Source of the DNA: Verrucomicrobiota bacterium | Lineage (GTDB): Bacteria > Verrucomicrobiota > Verrucomicrobiia > Chthoniobacterales > UBA10450 | DNA: 64,000 nt | Direction of reading: 5' to 3' | Assembly: GCA_003218375.1 (NCBI GenBank) | Contig: QHNH01000009.1 | Span: forward strand, 1-64,000 | In this document: positions 26,674 through 35,411 of the stretch, one piece after another | Layout: every line of letters starts with the position of its first letter | Numbering within the stretch: position 1 is the first letter of the stretch | The notes under the pieces: model-generated | Told to the model about the DNA's origin: nothing | Seen by the model: only the letters and a program-made list of their open reading frames with translations | The model's database searches: none | Position numbers and translations under genes: made by a program

Positions 26674-26747
26674 TGGCTACCCCGCATGGATTCGAACCAT
26701 GAATAACGCCTCCAAAGGGCGCTGTGTTACCGTTACACCACGGGGTA
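26674..26747 (-). tRNA. tRNA-Gln (anticodon TTG)
   Basis: The 74-base gene folds fully. The acceptor stem TACCCCG pairs with CGGGGTA, followed by discriminator G and an encoded CCA. The D stem is GTGT/ACAC, the anticodon stem GCGCC/GGCGT with loop CTTTGGA (anticodon TTG), and the T stem CATGG/CCATG with loop TTCGAAT. It reads Gln codon CAA. Its 3' end faces the DUF3800 gene. Confidence 0.96.
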
Positions 26748-26849
26748 AATCGAATTTTCGATTTCGATCGCCGATTTTCGATTGCGGCGCTCGCCGCTCA
26801 CATTCTTAGACCGCGAACTGCAATGCGCAATTCGCAATTCGGCTGGTCG

Positions 26850-27341
26850 CTAGACCGAAGCGGTCAGGTCGCTCGCCGCACCGACGCGAGACATTTTCAC
26901 GCGCTCTAAAGTGGTCTGCACTTGAGCGAGCAGCTCGTCGGGCCGATGCGGCTTGCGGATGAACCCCGCCAGGCCACTGGCAACCATCCGATCAATCCGA
27001 TCCTGGGCCTGCATCAAAAAACCGGTGCTCAGAAGAACGACCACGTTCGGATTGAGGGCCCGCAGGCGACGAAAAGTTTCTTCGCCGTCCATAAACGGCA
27101 TCGAGAGATCGAGCAAGATGAGGTCGAACCCGTGCGGCTGTTTCCGGAAACGCTCCAGGCATTCAAAACCGGATTGAACCGTGGTCACTTCAAACCCGGC
27201 CTCGGAAAAGACGCGGTTGGCCAGGACCCGCGCGGCCGGCTCGTCATCGACGACAAGAATGCGGCGCGCTCGTGCCGCGCGGCCCGAGGCTTCGGAAGCA
27301 TCGGAGTCAGCTGAGGGATCGGGCCCGGTATCGTCGTTCAT
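26850..27341 (-). CDS. Stand-alone response-regulator receiver protein
   Basis: The product is 163 residues from ATG 27341. The longer open frame upstream only runs antisense to sufC. A disordered acidic N-terminus of about 25 residues precedes one CheY-like receiver domain. The acidic pocket is VVDDEP, the phospho-acceptor Asp78 is in LILLDLSMP, the switch serine/threonine is in VVLLSTG, and Lys130 is in FIRKPH. No output domain exists, so it would act by phospho-dependent protein contact. No histidine kinase is nearby. Confidence 0.88.
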   Translation of the reverse strand: MNDDTGPDPSADSDASEASGRAARARRILVVDDEPAARVLANRVFSEAGFEVTTVQSGFECLERFRKQPHGFDLILLDLSMPFMDGEETFRRLRALNPNVVVLLSTGFLMQAQDRIDRMVASGLAGFIRKPHRPDELLAQVQTTLERVKMSRVGAASDLTASV

Positions 27342-27509
27342 CGCTCTTGGATCGGCCGCGTAAGCGTCCGCCTCCGAATAAAATAAAGCAGGAAAAGTGC
27401 CGGTCGTTAGAATTGCCAGAATGGGAGAAATACGAAGTGTTCCCAGCGAGGAATCCTCGTTTCCCGGCTCGCAATCCCGGCTAAACCGGCTATCTTTCTT
27501 GCCCCACTG

Positions 27510-28277
27510 ATGAATCAATTGTCTATCGAGGACCTGCGCGTTTCGATTGCGGAGCAGGAGATCATTCGCGGCCTGTCGCTCACCATGCCGAAAGGCGAGG
27601 TGCACGCCATCATGGGACCGAACGGCTCCGGCAAAAGCACCCTCGCGAAAGTGATCGCCGGCCATCCCGATTATAAAGTCATTTCGGGCACGATCGAGAT
27701 GGACGGCGAGAACATCATGGAACTGGAGCCCGACGAGCGGTCGCGGAAAGGCCTGTTTCTCGCGTTTCAGTATCCCAGTGAGATTCCTGGTGTCACGATC
27801 GCGAATTTCCTCCGCGCCGCGGTCCAGGCGCGTTTGCCGGAGGGCGAGGAACTCGAGGCGACCGATTACTACGCGAAGCTTTACGAGAAGATGGACCTGC
27901 TCGAGATGGACCGCTCGTTCACTTCGCGTTCGGTGAACGAAGGATTTTCCGGCGGCGAAAAGAAACGGAACGAGATTCTTCAGCTCGCCATGCTCCAGCC
28001 GAAATACGCGGTCCTGGACGAAACCGATAGCGGCCTGGACATCGACGCTCTCAAGGTGGTGGCGCACGGCGTGAATGCGATGCGCGGCCCGGACATTGGC
28101 ATTCTTGTCATCACCCATTACCAGCGCCTGCTCGATTACATCATTCCCGATCACGTGCACGTCATGGTCCAGGGACGGATCGTGCGGAGCGGCGGAAAAG
28201 AACTGGCGCTCGAATTGGAAGAGAAAGGTTACGAACGGTACGAAACGGCGGACGTGGGCGAACCGGCAATGGCTTAA
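27510..28277 (+). CDS. sufC: Fe-S cluster assembly ATPase
   Basis: The 255-residue ABC-type ATPase contains Walker [15 protein letters not shown]-loop [12 protein letters not shown], signature [11 protein letters not shown] and Walker [15 protein letters not shown]. The last two match SufC rather than transporter ATPases. It powers the SufB-SufC-SufD scaffold that builds Fe-S clusters in the cytoplasm. It is the first gene of sufC-sufB-sufD; most operons place sufB first. Confidence 0.97.
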   Translation: MNQLSIEDLRVSIAEQEIIRGLSLTMPKGEVHAIMGPNGSGKSTLAKVIAGHPDYKVISGTIEMDGENIMELEPDERSRKGLFLAFQYPSEIPGVTIANFLRAAVQARLPEGEELEATDYYAKLYEKMDLLEMDRSFTSRSVNEGFSGGEKKRNEILQLAMLQPKYAVLDETDSGLDIDALKVVAHGVNAMRGPDIGILVITHYQRLLDYIIPDHVHVMVQGRIVRSGGKELALELEEKGYERYETADVGEPAMA

Positions 28278-28289
28278 CGGAGGATTTTT

Positions 28290-29699
28290 ATGGTCAAGGA
28301 AACATCACCTTTGGAGATCGAGCGGAACGTCGGGAACTTCGCCTACCCCGAGACCCACACGCATGATGCCGGCGTCGGCCTGTCCGAAAAGACGATCCAT
28401 TACATTGCGGACATCAAGGAAGATCCGGATTGGGTGCGGGAGTTCCGGCTGAACGCCTACAAAACTTTCATGAGCAAACCGATGCCGACCCATTGGGCGA
28501 GCAAGGACTTGGAAGCGATCGTATTCGATAACATCCGCTACTACCTCAGCGGTGGGGTGCAGCCGAAACGCAATTGGGAAGATGTCCCCGACGACGTGAA
28601 ACGGACGTTCGAGCGGCTCGGGATTCCGGAGCAGGAACGAAAATTTCTCGCGGGCGTCGAAGCACAGTTCGACAGCGAGGCGGTTTATTCGAACATCAAG
28701 AAAGCTGTCGGCGAGCAGGGCGTGATTTTTGTCGGCAGCCGGGAAGGATTGAAGGATCACCCGGAAATTTTCCGGAAATGGTTCGGGAAAGTTATCCCGA
28801 CGGGCGACAACAAATTTAGCGCGCTGAATTCAGCCGTCTTCAGCGGCGGATCGTTCATCTACGTCCCGCCCGGTGTGAAGGTGAAACATCCGCTTCAGGC
28901 CTACTTCCGGATCAACGCCGAGAACTTCGGCCAGTTCGAGCGGACGCTCATCATTTGCGATGAAGGCGCGGAGCTGACCTACATGGAAGGCTGCACGGCG
29001 CCGAAGTTCAACACCGCGACGCTCCATAGCGCAGTGGTCGAGCTGGTCGCGCTCAAAGGCGCGAAGATCCAATACATCACCGTCCAAAACTGGTCGTCGA
29101 ACGTATTCAATCTCGTGACCAAGCGCGGTCTCGCCCATGAGGACGCGGAAGTGAAATGGATCGATTGCAACATCGGCTCGCGTCTCACCATGAAGTATCC
29201 GGGCGTGATCATGAAAGGACGGCGCGCCCGCGGCGAAGTACTTTCGATTGCGCTCGCTGGAGATGGGCAGCATCAGGATACCGGCGCGAAGATGGTTCAC
29301 GCCGCCGATGAAACGACGAGCAACATCATTTCGAAGAGCATCAGCATCGGCGAAGGCCGGGCAACTTATCGCGGGCTCGTCCAAATCCCGAAGCATCTCA
29401 AGAATTGCAAGAACAACACCGAATGCGACGCGTTGCTGATCAACTCGACCAGCCGGACCGACACCTATCCGGCGATCACCGTCCGCGGCACCGGTAATTC
29501 CGTGCAGCACGAAGCCAGCGTCAGCCAGGTGAGCGCGGAGCAGATCTTTTACATGCAACAGCGCGGCCTCACCAAAGCGCAGGCGATGAGCCTGAGCGTA
29601 AACGGTTTTGTCAACGATCTCGTGCGCCAGTTCCCGATGGAATACAGCGTCGAGCTGAAGCGCCTGATCGAGCTTGAGATGGAAGGCTCGGTCGGCTAA
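28290..29699 (+). CDS. sufB: Fe-S cluster assembly scaffold subunit
   Basis: The 469-residue SufB begins 12 bases after sufC behind a clear GGAGG site. Conserved blocks include [47 protein letters not shown], and near the C-terminus [22 protein letters not shown]. It forms the scaffold with SufC and SufD on which the nascent cluster is built. Full length and intact. Confidence 0.97.
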   Translation: MVKETSPLEIERNVGNFAYPETHTHDAGVGLSEKTIHYIADIKEDPDWVREFRLNAYKTFMSKPMPTHWASKDLEAIVFDNIRYYLSGGVQPKRNWEDVPDDVKRTFERLGIPEQERKFLAGVEAQFDSEAVYSNIKKAVGEQGVIFVGSREGLKDHPEIFRKWFGKVIPTGDNKFSALNSAVFSGGSFIYVPPGVKVKHPLQAYFRINAENFGQFERTLIICDEGAELTYMEGCTAPKFNTATLHSAVVELVALKGAKIQYITVQNWSSNVFNLVTKRGLAHEDAEVKWIDCNIGSRLTMKYPGVIMKGRRARGEVLSIALAGDGQHQDTGAKMVHAADETTSNIISKSISIGEGRATYRGLVQIPKHLKNCKNNTECDALLINSTSRTDTYPAITVRGTGNSVQHEASVSQVSAEQIFYMQQRGLTKAQAMSLSVNGFVNDLVRQFPMEYSVELKRLIELEMEGSVG

Positions 29700-29725
29700 G
29701 GTTCCGCCCCCAAGACACAGGCGAG

Positions 29726-29756
29726 CGGCGGCGGTCTCGGGCCGCCGTTTGCGTTT
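29726..29756 (+). terminator. Hairpin between sufB and sufD (partial terminator or attenuator)
   Basis: CGGCGGC (29726-29732) pairs with GCCGCCG (29741-29747), followed by TTTGCGTTT. It sits in the 63-base gap between the two genes. It could lower sufD expression relative to sufB, but the T-tract is interrupted. Confidence 0.4.
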
Positions 29757-29762
29757 CACGGT

Positions 29763-31118
29763 ATGACCAACCAGACAGCCGTCCTCGACGAAACCATGGA
29801 AGAGATCGATTCGCCGCCACCTGCGCGCGCGATTCTTTCGAATTCTTTCGAGGCGCGCTCGCCGGAACTTCCGGCGTGGTTTCGTGAGCAGCAGCAGATG
29901 GCTTGGACGAAGTTCGGGTCGCTGCCCTACCCGAATCGGAAGGACCAGCCCTGGCGTTTTTCGAACGTCAAGGCGCTCGACCTTTCCGGCTACAACTTCG
30001 GCGCGCCCCTGAGCCAGAGTGAACGCGACGAAATTCTCGAGCGCTCGTCAGGTCTCCATCAGGTCGCGGGTCGATTAATTTTCGCCGACGATCAATTGCT
30101 GCGGCGTGATCCGTTGCCGCAAGAATTGCTCGCGGCCGGCGTGCTCCTGAAGCCGCTCGAGCGCGCAATCGTCGAGCACGAAGATTTGTTCCGCCGGCAT
30201 TTCATGGCGCAACCGGCTACGCTGGGCTCGGCCAAGTTCGCGGCCCTGCACGAGGCGTTCGTAACTTCGGGCACGTTTGTTTACGTGCCGCGCGGGGTGG
30301 AAGTAGAATTGCCCATCGAGATTTTCCACTGGCTCCACGGAGAGAATGCCTCTGTCTTCCCGCACACGCTCTTGATCGCTGACGAGCTCGCGAAGGTCAC
30401 GGTGATCGAGCATTTCCAGTCCGCGCATTCCGATCGCGCTGGATTTGCCTGCGGCGTGAATGATCTGGTCGTCGGGCGCGGTGCGAAGCTGAACTACGTT
30501 TGCACCCAGAATTGGAACCAAAAAGCGCTCGCCATTCAGATCAACTCGACGTCGGTCGAGCGCGACGCATCGGCGAAAAGCTTGAATGTTCATCTCGGCG
30601 GCGCTTATTCGCGCTTTGAAAGTTTAAGCCGTCTGACCGGTGAAGGCGCGCGCAGCGATCTGCTGGCGGTGTCGGTGGCCGATAACGCCCAGGAATTCGA
30701 CGCGCGCACGCTTCAGGATCATGCCTCTCCGCACACGACGAGCGACTTGCTTTACAAAAACGCTTTGACCGATCGGGCGCGAAATACGTTCGGCGGCCTG
30801 ATCCGGGTCGAGCCGCACGCGCATTTCACCGATGCCTACCAGACCGTGCGCAATCTTCTGTTGAGCGATGACGCCGAGGCGAACTCAATGCCCGGCCTCG
30901 AAATCCTGGCCGACAACGTGAAATGCAGCCACGGCGCGACTTCCGGCCAGCTCGGCGAGAACGAGATGTTTTATCTTCTCTCCCGCGGGATCCCGGCCTC
31001 GGTCGCGAAGCAGCTTCTCGTTAGCGGCTTCCTGAACGAAGTCGTCGATCGCCTCGATCATCCCGCGATCACGGGACATATCCACGAACTGATCGAAGCG
31101 AAATTCGCGCGGCGCTAA
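29763..31118 (+). CDS. sufD: Fe-S cluster assembly protein SufD
   Basis: The 451-residue protein has the SufBD beta-helix core. N-terminal PNRKDQPWRFSNVKALDLSGY is typical of SufD, as are GTFVYVPRGVEVELPIEIFHW and the late ANSMPGLEILADNVKCSHGATSG segment (histidine after the conserved Cys), followed by LSRGIPASVAKQLLVSGF. It pairs with SufB in the scaffold complex. No sufS or sufE follows; a cysteine desulfurase gene appears only at the far end of the window. Confidence 0.96.
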   Translation: MTNQTAVLDETMEEIDSPPPARAILSNSFEARSPELPAWFREQQQMAWTKFGSLPYPNRKDQPWRFSNVKALDLSGYNFGAPLSQSERDEILERSSGLHQVAGRLIFADDQLLRRDPLPQELLAAGVLLKPLERAIVEHEDLFRRHFMAQPATLGSAKFAALHEAFVTSGTFVYVPRGVEVELPIEIFHWLHGENASVFPHTLLIADELAKVTVIEHFQSAHSDRAGFACGVNDLVVGRGAKLNYVCTQNWNQKALAIQINSTSVERDASAKSLNVHLGGAYSRFESLSRLTGEGARSDLLAVSVADNAQEFDARTLQDHASPHTTSDLLYKNALTDRARNTFGGLIRVEPHAHFTDAYQTVRNLLLSDDAEANSMPGLEILADNVKCSHGATSGQLGENEMFYLLSRGIPASVAKQLLVSGFLNEVVDRLDHPAITGHIHELIEAKFARR

Positions 31119-31127
31119 GCGCTTCTG

Positions 31128-32162
31128 CTAGCTTTCGTACAACTTCACGATTGCGTTCGCTTCGTCGCGAACGCGCTTGGCGAGTTCCTTTGGCGCCAGC
31201 ACGCGGACGTGTTTGCCCCAGCTCAAGATCCAGCGCTCGATTTCCTCCAGCCCGCCGAGTTCCAGTTCCAAGATGATCGAGTCGCCGGCGATCTCGCGGA
31301 CGCGCTGGGATTCATGCCATTTCCTTTCGGCCACCAGCCGGGCTGCGAAGGAATCGAACTGCAATCGGATACGCTGTTTCTTTCCTGCGGAGTGAACGCC
31401 AAAGCTGCCGCTCAGGACTTCGGCGATAGAGAAATCGGCCGGGCGCCGGAAACCTTTCGTCGTTAACGCGACTTTTCGCATCCGCGGGAGCGCAAAGGTG
31501 CGCAGTTGCCGGCGCTCCAGGTCCTCGGCGAAAAGGTACCACTGATTTTCCAGGCAACCGAGGTGATAGGGCCGCACCCGCCGCGATTCGTAGCCGCTGC
31601 TCTGCAATTTCCGGTACTCGAATTCCAGCTCCACGCAGCGCAGCACTCCTTTGCTCACCGTTTCAAACAATTCGAGGTCGGCGACGCTCGCGCCCGCGCT
31701 CCGGAATGAGATCGCGTCCTCCAAGTCGTGCCAGGAAAACGAGACGCGGTCCTTCAGGCCATCGGTAATTTTCCGAAAGGCGGAATGGAGCGGGCGCTCG
31801 AACGGTGTCCCTTTGTATTGCGCCAGCGCTTTCTGCGCGACCAGCAGCGCGGTGATCTCGCCCTCGGAAACTTCGATGCTGGGAAATCCGGTGACCGGTT
31901 CCGTGTAATAAAAGCCGAACTCCTGCGGATGATAGTCGATCGGCAACCCGAGCCGGTCCCGCATGAAATCGATGTCGCGCTGGATCGTCTTGGCCGAGAC
32001 CTCCAGCTCCGCCGCGATCTTCTGGCAGTTTGGGAATTTTCTCGCCTTCAGGGCCGCATGCAGCCGCATCATCCGCTGGAGCGGCGGCCGCGAAAACCCG
32101 CGATCGGCCTTCTTCTGGAGCCGCGGCCCTGTGGGCCGCTTGATCGACGCGTCAATTGCCAT
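31128..32162 (-). CDS. WYL-domain transcriptional regulator with N-terminal HTH
   Basis: The product is about 344 residues from ATG 32162. The N-terminal winged helix (PNCQKIAAELEVSAKTIQRDIDFMRDRLGLPIDY) is followed by a WYL/WCX ligand-sensing region (EFEYRKLQSSGYESRRVRPYHLGCLENQWYLFAEDL). It probably controls transcription in response to a nucleotide-like or single-stranded nucleic acid ligand, as known for some WYL proteins. The first 16 or so codons lie inside a GTAG repeat (32111-32207), so the start is uncertain. The next ATG is at 32072, just inside the HTH. Confidence 0.85.
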   Translation of the reverse strand: MAIDASIKRPTGPRLQKKADRGFSRPPLQRMMRLHAALKARKFPNCQKIAAELEVSAKTIQRDIDFMRDRLGLPIDYHPQEFGFYYTEPVTGFPSIEVSEGEITALLVAQKALAQYKGTPFERPLHSAFRKITDGLKDRVSFSWHDLEDAISFRSAGASVADLELFETVSKGVLRCVELEFEYRKLQSSGYESRRVRPYHLGCLENQWYLFAEDLERRQLRTFALPRMRKVALTTKGFRRPADFSIAEVLSGSFGVHSAGKKQRIRLQFDSFAARLVAERKWHESQRVREIAGDSIILELELGGLEEIERWILSWGKHVRVLAPKELAKRVRDEANAIVKLYES

Positions 32163-32207
32163 TGGACGCAACTCTCACGCGGCCCACAGGGCCGCGGCTA
32201 CAGAAGA
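32111..32207. repeat. Family 4 GTAG/CTGTG inverted repeat, copy 1
   Basis: Ends are TCTTCTGGAG and CTACAGAAGA. The left half is GGAG-C, CGCGGCC, loop CTGTG, GGCCGC. The right half on the minus strand is GTAG-C, CGCGGCC, CTGTG, GGCCGCG. It overlaps the 5' end of the WYL regulator frame. Confidence 0.9.
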
Positions 32208-32245
32208 AAATATTTTGAAATTCTTTTAGCATCGGACAGCCCATG

Positions 32246-32265
32246 TCCTACCCCCTGTTTTAGGA
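32246..32265. promoter_or_regulatory. Inverted repeat TCCTA-N10-TAGGA (putative operator)
   Basis: The palindrome lies between the WYL regulator and the small divergent gene, 7 bases before that gene's ATG. Its position suits an autoregulatory site for the WYL protein, but arms of five bases can arise by chance. The AGGA of the right arm may also be the ribosome site of the small gene. Confidence 0.3.
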
Positions 32266-32272
32266 TTGCGCC

Positions 32273-32458
32273 ATGAAAAGATACAAAACTCATTATCCGC
32301 GGCGCAATCTCCTGGCGGTTCCGTATTCCGTTCGGCCCGATCGGATCGAACGCGGCCTGCGCATCCTGCGCGCCTTGCGTCACTCCTTATCCGCGGCCGC
32401 GCCGCTTCCGCGGCCGCAGCAAAAGGAGTTCGATTTCATCGCGGCGAAGCGAGCCTGA
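32273..32458 (+). CDS. Small basic hypothetical protein (61 residues)
   Basis: ATG 32273 is preceded by AGGA at a seven-base spacing. The product is strongly basic and arginine-rich in its first half (MKRYKTHYPRRNLL, DRIERGLRILRALRHSL), with a short Pro/Ala linker and a polar end. No domain is recognised. It is divergent from the WYL regulator and may be a local target of it. A real gene is plausible but not certain. Confidence 0.45.
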   Translation: MKRYKTHYPRRNLLAVPYSVRPDRIERGLRILRALRHSLSAAAPLPRPQQKEFDFIAAKRA

Positions 32459-32479
32459 TTTCCCGCGAGAGAAAGTATT

Positions 32480-32503
32480 GCAACCGGCGGAGCCGGTCGC
32501 TAC
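32480..32503 (-). repeat. Single GTAG hairpin (half element), loop CTCCG
   Basis: On the minus strand: GTAG-CG, ACCGG, loop CTCCG, CCGGT, TGC. The foot and five-base loop follow the same plan as the family 4 halves but with another stem. It lies between the small basic gene and the CBS gene. Confidence 0.65.
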
Positions 32504-32552
32504 GTTCTGTTCCCTGCCGGCGGCTTCGGCTGTCGGTGGCGGCTCTGGAACC

Positions 32553-33002
32553 ATGGACGTAAGCGGAACAATCGAAGCGATTCTCGCCCAAAAAGGGAGC
32601 GAGATTTTCTCGATCTCGCCGGACGCCCTGGTGTTTGAAGCGGTCGAGTTGATGGCAAACAAAAACGTCGGCGCGCTCCTTGTCGTCGAGAACGACAAGC
32701 TGGTCGGGATGATCTCGGAGCGCGATTACACACGTAAGGTCATGTTGCGCGGGAAGAAATCCCGCGAAACTCAGGTGCGCGAGATCATGTCGAGCGACCT
32801 CACCGTCGTCCCACCGCGCGAGCCGGTGGCAAACTGCCTGCGGATGATGACGGATAAACGGGTTCGGCATCTGCCGGTCCTGGATGGCGAGACGATCCGT
32901 GGCGTGATCTCGATCGGCGACCTGGTGAAGTGGGTCATCGCCACCCAATCCGCGGCGATCCAGCATCTGGAGATGTATATCTCGGGCGGTTACACGGGTT
33001 GA
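32553..33002 (+). CDS. CBS-domain protein
   Basis: The product is 149 residues from ATG 32553 (MDVSGTIEAIL). It has two tandem CBS motifs: SPDALVFEAVELMANKNVGALLVV...ISERDYTRKV, then REPVANCLRMMTDKRVRHLPVL...ISIGDLVKWVI. A CBS pair usually binds adenine nucleotides and regulates a partner protein. Stand-alone CBS proteins of this size are common and mostly uncharacterised. The stop codon lies three bases before a repeat; the next gene is convergent pyrC. Confidence 0.9.
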   Translation: MDVSGTIEAILAQKGSEIFSISPDALVFEAVELMANKNVGALLVVENDKLVGMISERDYTRKVMLRGKKSRETQVREIMSSDLTVVPPREPVANCLRMMTDKRVRHLPVLDGETIRGVISIGDLVKWVIATQSAAIQHLEMYISGGYTG

Positions 33003-33005
33003 TCC

Positions 33006-33066
33006 TGTAGCGGCGGTCTGTGACCGCCGCCAGTTCGTAGATCGACGGTCATAGACCGCCGCTACA
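33006..33066. repeat. Family 4 GTAG repeat, short variant (copy 2)
   Basis: The left half is GTAG-C, GGCGGT, loop CTGTG, ACCGCC. The right half on the minus strand is GTAG-C, GGCGGT, loop CTATG, ACCGTC. It sits between convergent CBS and pyrC genes and gives pyrC its TAG stop codon. Confidence 0.9.
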
Positions 33067-34333
33067 ATTTCCACACGGTCTTTCCATCGACAATCGTTCG
33101 CACCGCACGCCCTTTCAGCTTCCAGCCATCGAATGGTGTGTTGCGCGACATCGATTGAAACGCCGCGGCGTCGACGGTCCATTCCAGCTCCGGATCGATC
33201 AGCGTGACGTCCGCGGCGCGATCAACCGAAAGCGTCCCCGCTTCGATCCCCAACAATCGCGCCGGATTCACTGTGAAAATTTCAATCAGCCGCGGCAGCT
33301 CGATCGTTTTGGTTTTGTGAACGAGCAGGTCGAGAAAAAGCCCTAGCTCCGTTTCCAATCCAACGATCCCAAACGGCGCGGCATCGAACTCGACTTCCTT
33401 CTCGAACTGCGCGTGGGGCGCGTGATCGCTGCACAGAATATCGAGGGTGCCGTCCGCGATTCCTTCGAGTAGCGCCGCGACGTCTTCCTTCGCGCGTAAC
33501 GGCGGATTCATTTTGCAATTCGTGTCGAAGTTCTGGATCGCGTCATCGGTGAGCGCGATGTGGTGCGGGCAAACTTCGCCGCTGATTTTCACCCCGCGCG
33601 CCCGCGCTTCGCGCAAAATCCGGACGCTTCCGGCCGCGCTGATATGCTGGCAATGGACCTGGTGATCGCAGAGTTCCGCGAGGAGAACATTCCGCATCAC
33701 GATCGCTTCTTCGCCGGCGCTGGGCCAGCCGGGCAAACCGAGCAAAGTGCTCCAGTAGCCTTCGTGCACCACTCCGCTGCCGACGAGATCGTAATCCTGG
33801 CAATGATCGAGGATTGGCACGCCGACCATGCGCGCATATTCCACCGCACGCCGCATCAGCTCATTGTTCTGGACGCAACGCCCATCGTCCGTGATCGCCA
33901 CCACGCCTGCTTGCGCCAGTGAACCGATCGGCGCCAGCTCTTCGCCCATGAGACCTTTCGAGATCGCACCGGCCGGCAGCACATTCACGCACGCAACTTC
34001 CGCCGCGCGATCCCGGATCCACGCGATCGTCCCCGGACTGTCCGCAGCGGGTGCAGTGTTCGGCATGCAGACAATGGTCGTGAATCCGCCCGCCGCAGCC
34101 GCTCTCGCGCCGCTCTCGATCGTCTCTTTCCAGCCGAACCCCGGCTCGCGCAGATGAACGTGGAGATCGATCAGCCCAGGCGCAACAATCAACCCTGCCG
34201 CGTCGATCACTTCGGGATCCGAACCTTTCGCCTTCGCCGCGATTTTACCATCGACGATAAATAAATCGCCTACTTCATCGCGCTCGTTCGCCGGATCGAT
34301 GATCCGCCCGTTGCGAATAATCGTCATGCTCAT
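33062..34333 (-). CDS. pyrC: Dihydroorotase
   Basis: The product is 423 residues from ATG 34333, which has a GAGGA site seven bases upstream. The open frame runs on into a family 1 repeat, but that part is not family-like. Metal and substrate motifs are DLHVHLREPGF near residue 60 and CMPNTAPA near 95. Further blocks are HCQDYDL, CQHISAAGSVR and the late LCSDHAPH. It closes carbamoyl-aspartate to dihydroorotate. It belongs to the pyrR-pyrB-pyrC group. The stop TAG is the foot of a GTAG repeat. Confidence 0.95.
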   Translation of the reverse strand: MSMTIIRNGRIIDPANERDEVGDLFIVDGKIAAKAKGSDPEVIDAAGLIVAPGLIDLHVHLREPGFGWKETIESGARAAAAGGFTTIVCMPNTAPAADSPGTIAWIRDRAAEVACVNVLPAGAISKGLMGEELAPIGSLAQAGVVAITDDGRCVQNNELMRRAVEYARMVGVPILDHCQDYDLVGSGVVHEGYWSTLLGLPGWPSAGEEAIVMRNVLLAELCDHQVHCQHISAAGSVRILREARARGVKISGEVCPHHIALTDDAIQNFDTNCKMNPPLRAKEDVAALLEGIADGTLDILCSDHAPHAQFEKEVEFDAAPFGIVGLETELGLFLDLLVHKTKTIELPRLIEIFTVNPARLLGIEAGTLSVDRAADVTLIDPELEWTVDAAAFQSMSRNTPFDGWKLKGRAVRTIVDGKTVWKL

Positions 34334-34353
34334 CAGGAATTCCTCGACGCGCC

Positions 34354-34461
34354 GGAACATAGACTTCCAGTCTGTGCGCCCAGCGGAGTTGCACTCCGCT
34401 GAACCGAATAAGACAGCGGAGAACATCGCCGCTGGGCGCATAGGCCACAGGCCCATGTTCC
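34354..34461. repeat. Family 1 inverted repeat, copy 4
   Basis: It fills the pyrB-pyrC gap inside an operon. The left end is GGAACATAG and the right end CCATGTTCC (one change). Foot hairpins are AGACT-TCC-AGTCT and GGCC-TGT-GGCC. pyrB stops two bases from its right end, and the pyrC ribosome site lies just past its left end, so it would be transcribed as a structured spacer. Confidence 0.9.
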
Positions 34462-34463
34462 GT

Positions 34464-35411
34464 TCATGTCGCGATCCCTCCGCAGAGATAGAGCACGGCC
34501 ATGCGAACCGCGAGGCCGTTGGTCACCTGCTCGAGGATGACGCTCTGGGTGCCATCGGCCAATTCGCTGTCGATCTCGACGCCGCGATTGATCGGCCCGG
34601 GATGCATGATGAGGCAATCAGGCTTGAGCCGTTTGCCGCGCTCCTTCGTCAGGCCAAAGAGCCGCACGTATTCGCCGATCCCCGGGAAATATTCCTTTCG
34701 CTGACGTTCGTGCTGAATCCGAAGCAGATTGACCACGTCCGCCGTCTCCAGGACTTCGTCGAGTTTGTGGGTAACGGTCACGCCGAGTTTTTCAAATTCG
34801 CGCGGCACCAGCGTGCTCGGGCCGACGAGGGTCACGCGCGCGCCGAGTTTCAGCAGCCCGAAGATATTCGAGCGCGCCACGCGGCTGAAGAGAATGTCGC
34901 CGATGATCGCGACGTGCAGTCCCGCGACGGTGCCTTTGTGGGCCCGGATCGTGTAAAGATCGAGCAACGCCTGGGTGGGATGTTCGTGCGCGCCGTCGCC
35001 CGCGTTGATGACGCTGGACTTGAGCCGCTCCGCCAGGAATTGCGGCGCGCCGGACGAGCTGTGCCGGAGCACAATGAGATCGGCGTGGTAGGCCTCGAGG
35101 ATTTTCGCCGTGTCCTTGAGCGTCTCGCCCTTGATGAGGCTTGAAGACGAGGCCGAGATGTTGATCACGTCCGCGCTCAGGCGGATCGCAGCAATCTCAA
35201 ACGAGGTTCGCGTCCGCGTGCTCGGCTCGACGAAGAAATTCACCAGCGTCTTGCCGCGCAACGCCGGCACTTTTTTGATCTCGCGGGTGCCGACTTCCTT
35301 GAAGGCATCCGCCGTATCGAGAAGGAAAATGATTTCCTCGGCGGAAAGCTCGCGGATGCCGAGCAAATCTTTCCGTTGCCAGCGCATCTCGGAATTCCCG
35401 GGCGCCGTCAC
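34464..35411 (-). CDS. pyrB: Aspartate carbamoyltransferase catalytic subunit
   Basis: The 315-residue protein carries the carbamoyl-phosphate site [11 protein letters not shown] near residue 62. Other motifs are [11 protein letters not shown] near 143, and the aspartate-binding LRIQHERQ with [12 protein letters not shown] near 270. It condenses carbamoyl phosphate with aspartate. Its GTG start overlaps the pyrR stop (GTGA), so translation is coupled. No regulatory pyrI gene is nearby. Confidence 0.96.
   Translation of the reverse strand: MTAPGNSEMRWQRKDLLGIRELSAEEIIFLLDTADAFKEVGTREIKKVPALRGKTLVNFFVEPSTRTRTSFEIAAIRLSADVINISASSSSLIKGETLKDTAKILEAYHADLIVLRHSSSGAPQFLAERLKSSVINAGDGAHEHPTQALLDLYTIRAHKGTVAGLHVAIIGDILFSRVARSNIFGLLKLGARVTLVGPSTLVPREFEKLGVTVTHKLDEVLETADVVNLLRIQHERQRKEYFPGIGEYVRLFGLTKERGKRLKPDCLIMHPGPINRGVEIDSELADGTQSVILEQVTNGLAVRMAVLYLCGGIAT

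Noticed and set aside
27342-28160. Extended N-terminus of the receiver protein
   Set aside because: The extension is only the antisense of sufC; ATG 27341 gives a normal receiver protein.
33006-33066. Reading the GTAG palindromes simply as rho-independent terminators
   Set aside because: They lack T-tracts, occur as facing pairs with a fixed loop, and also lie inside an operon or at gene starts. They may still slow transcription.
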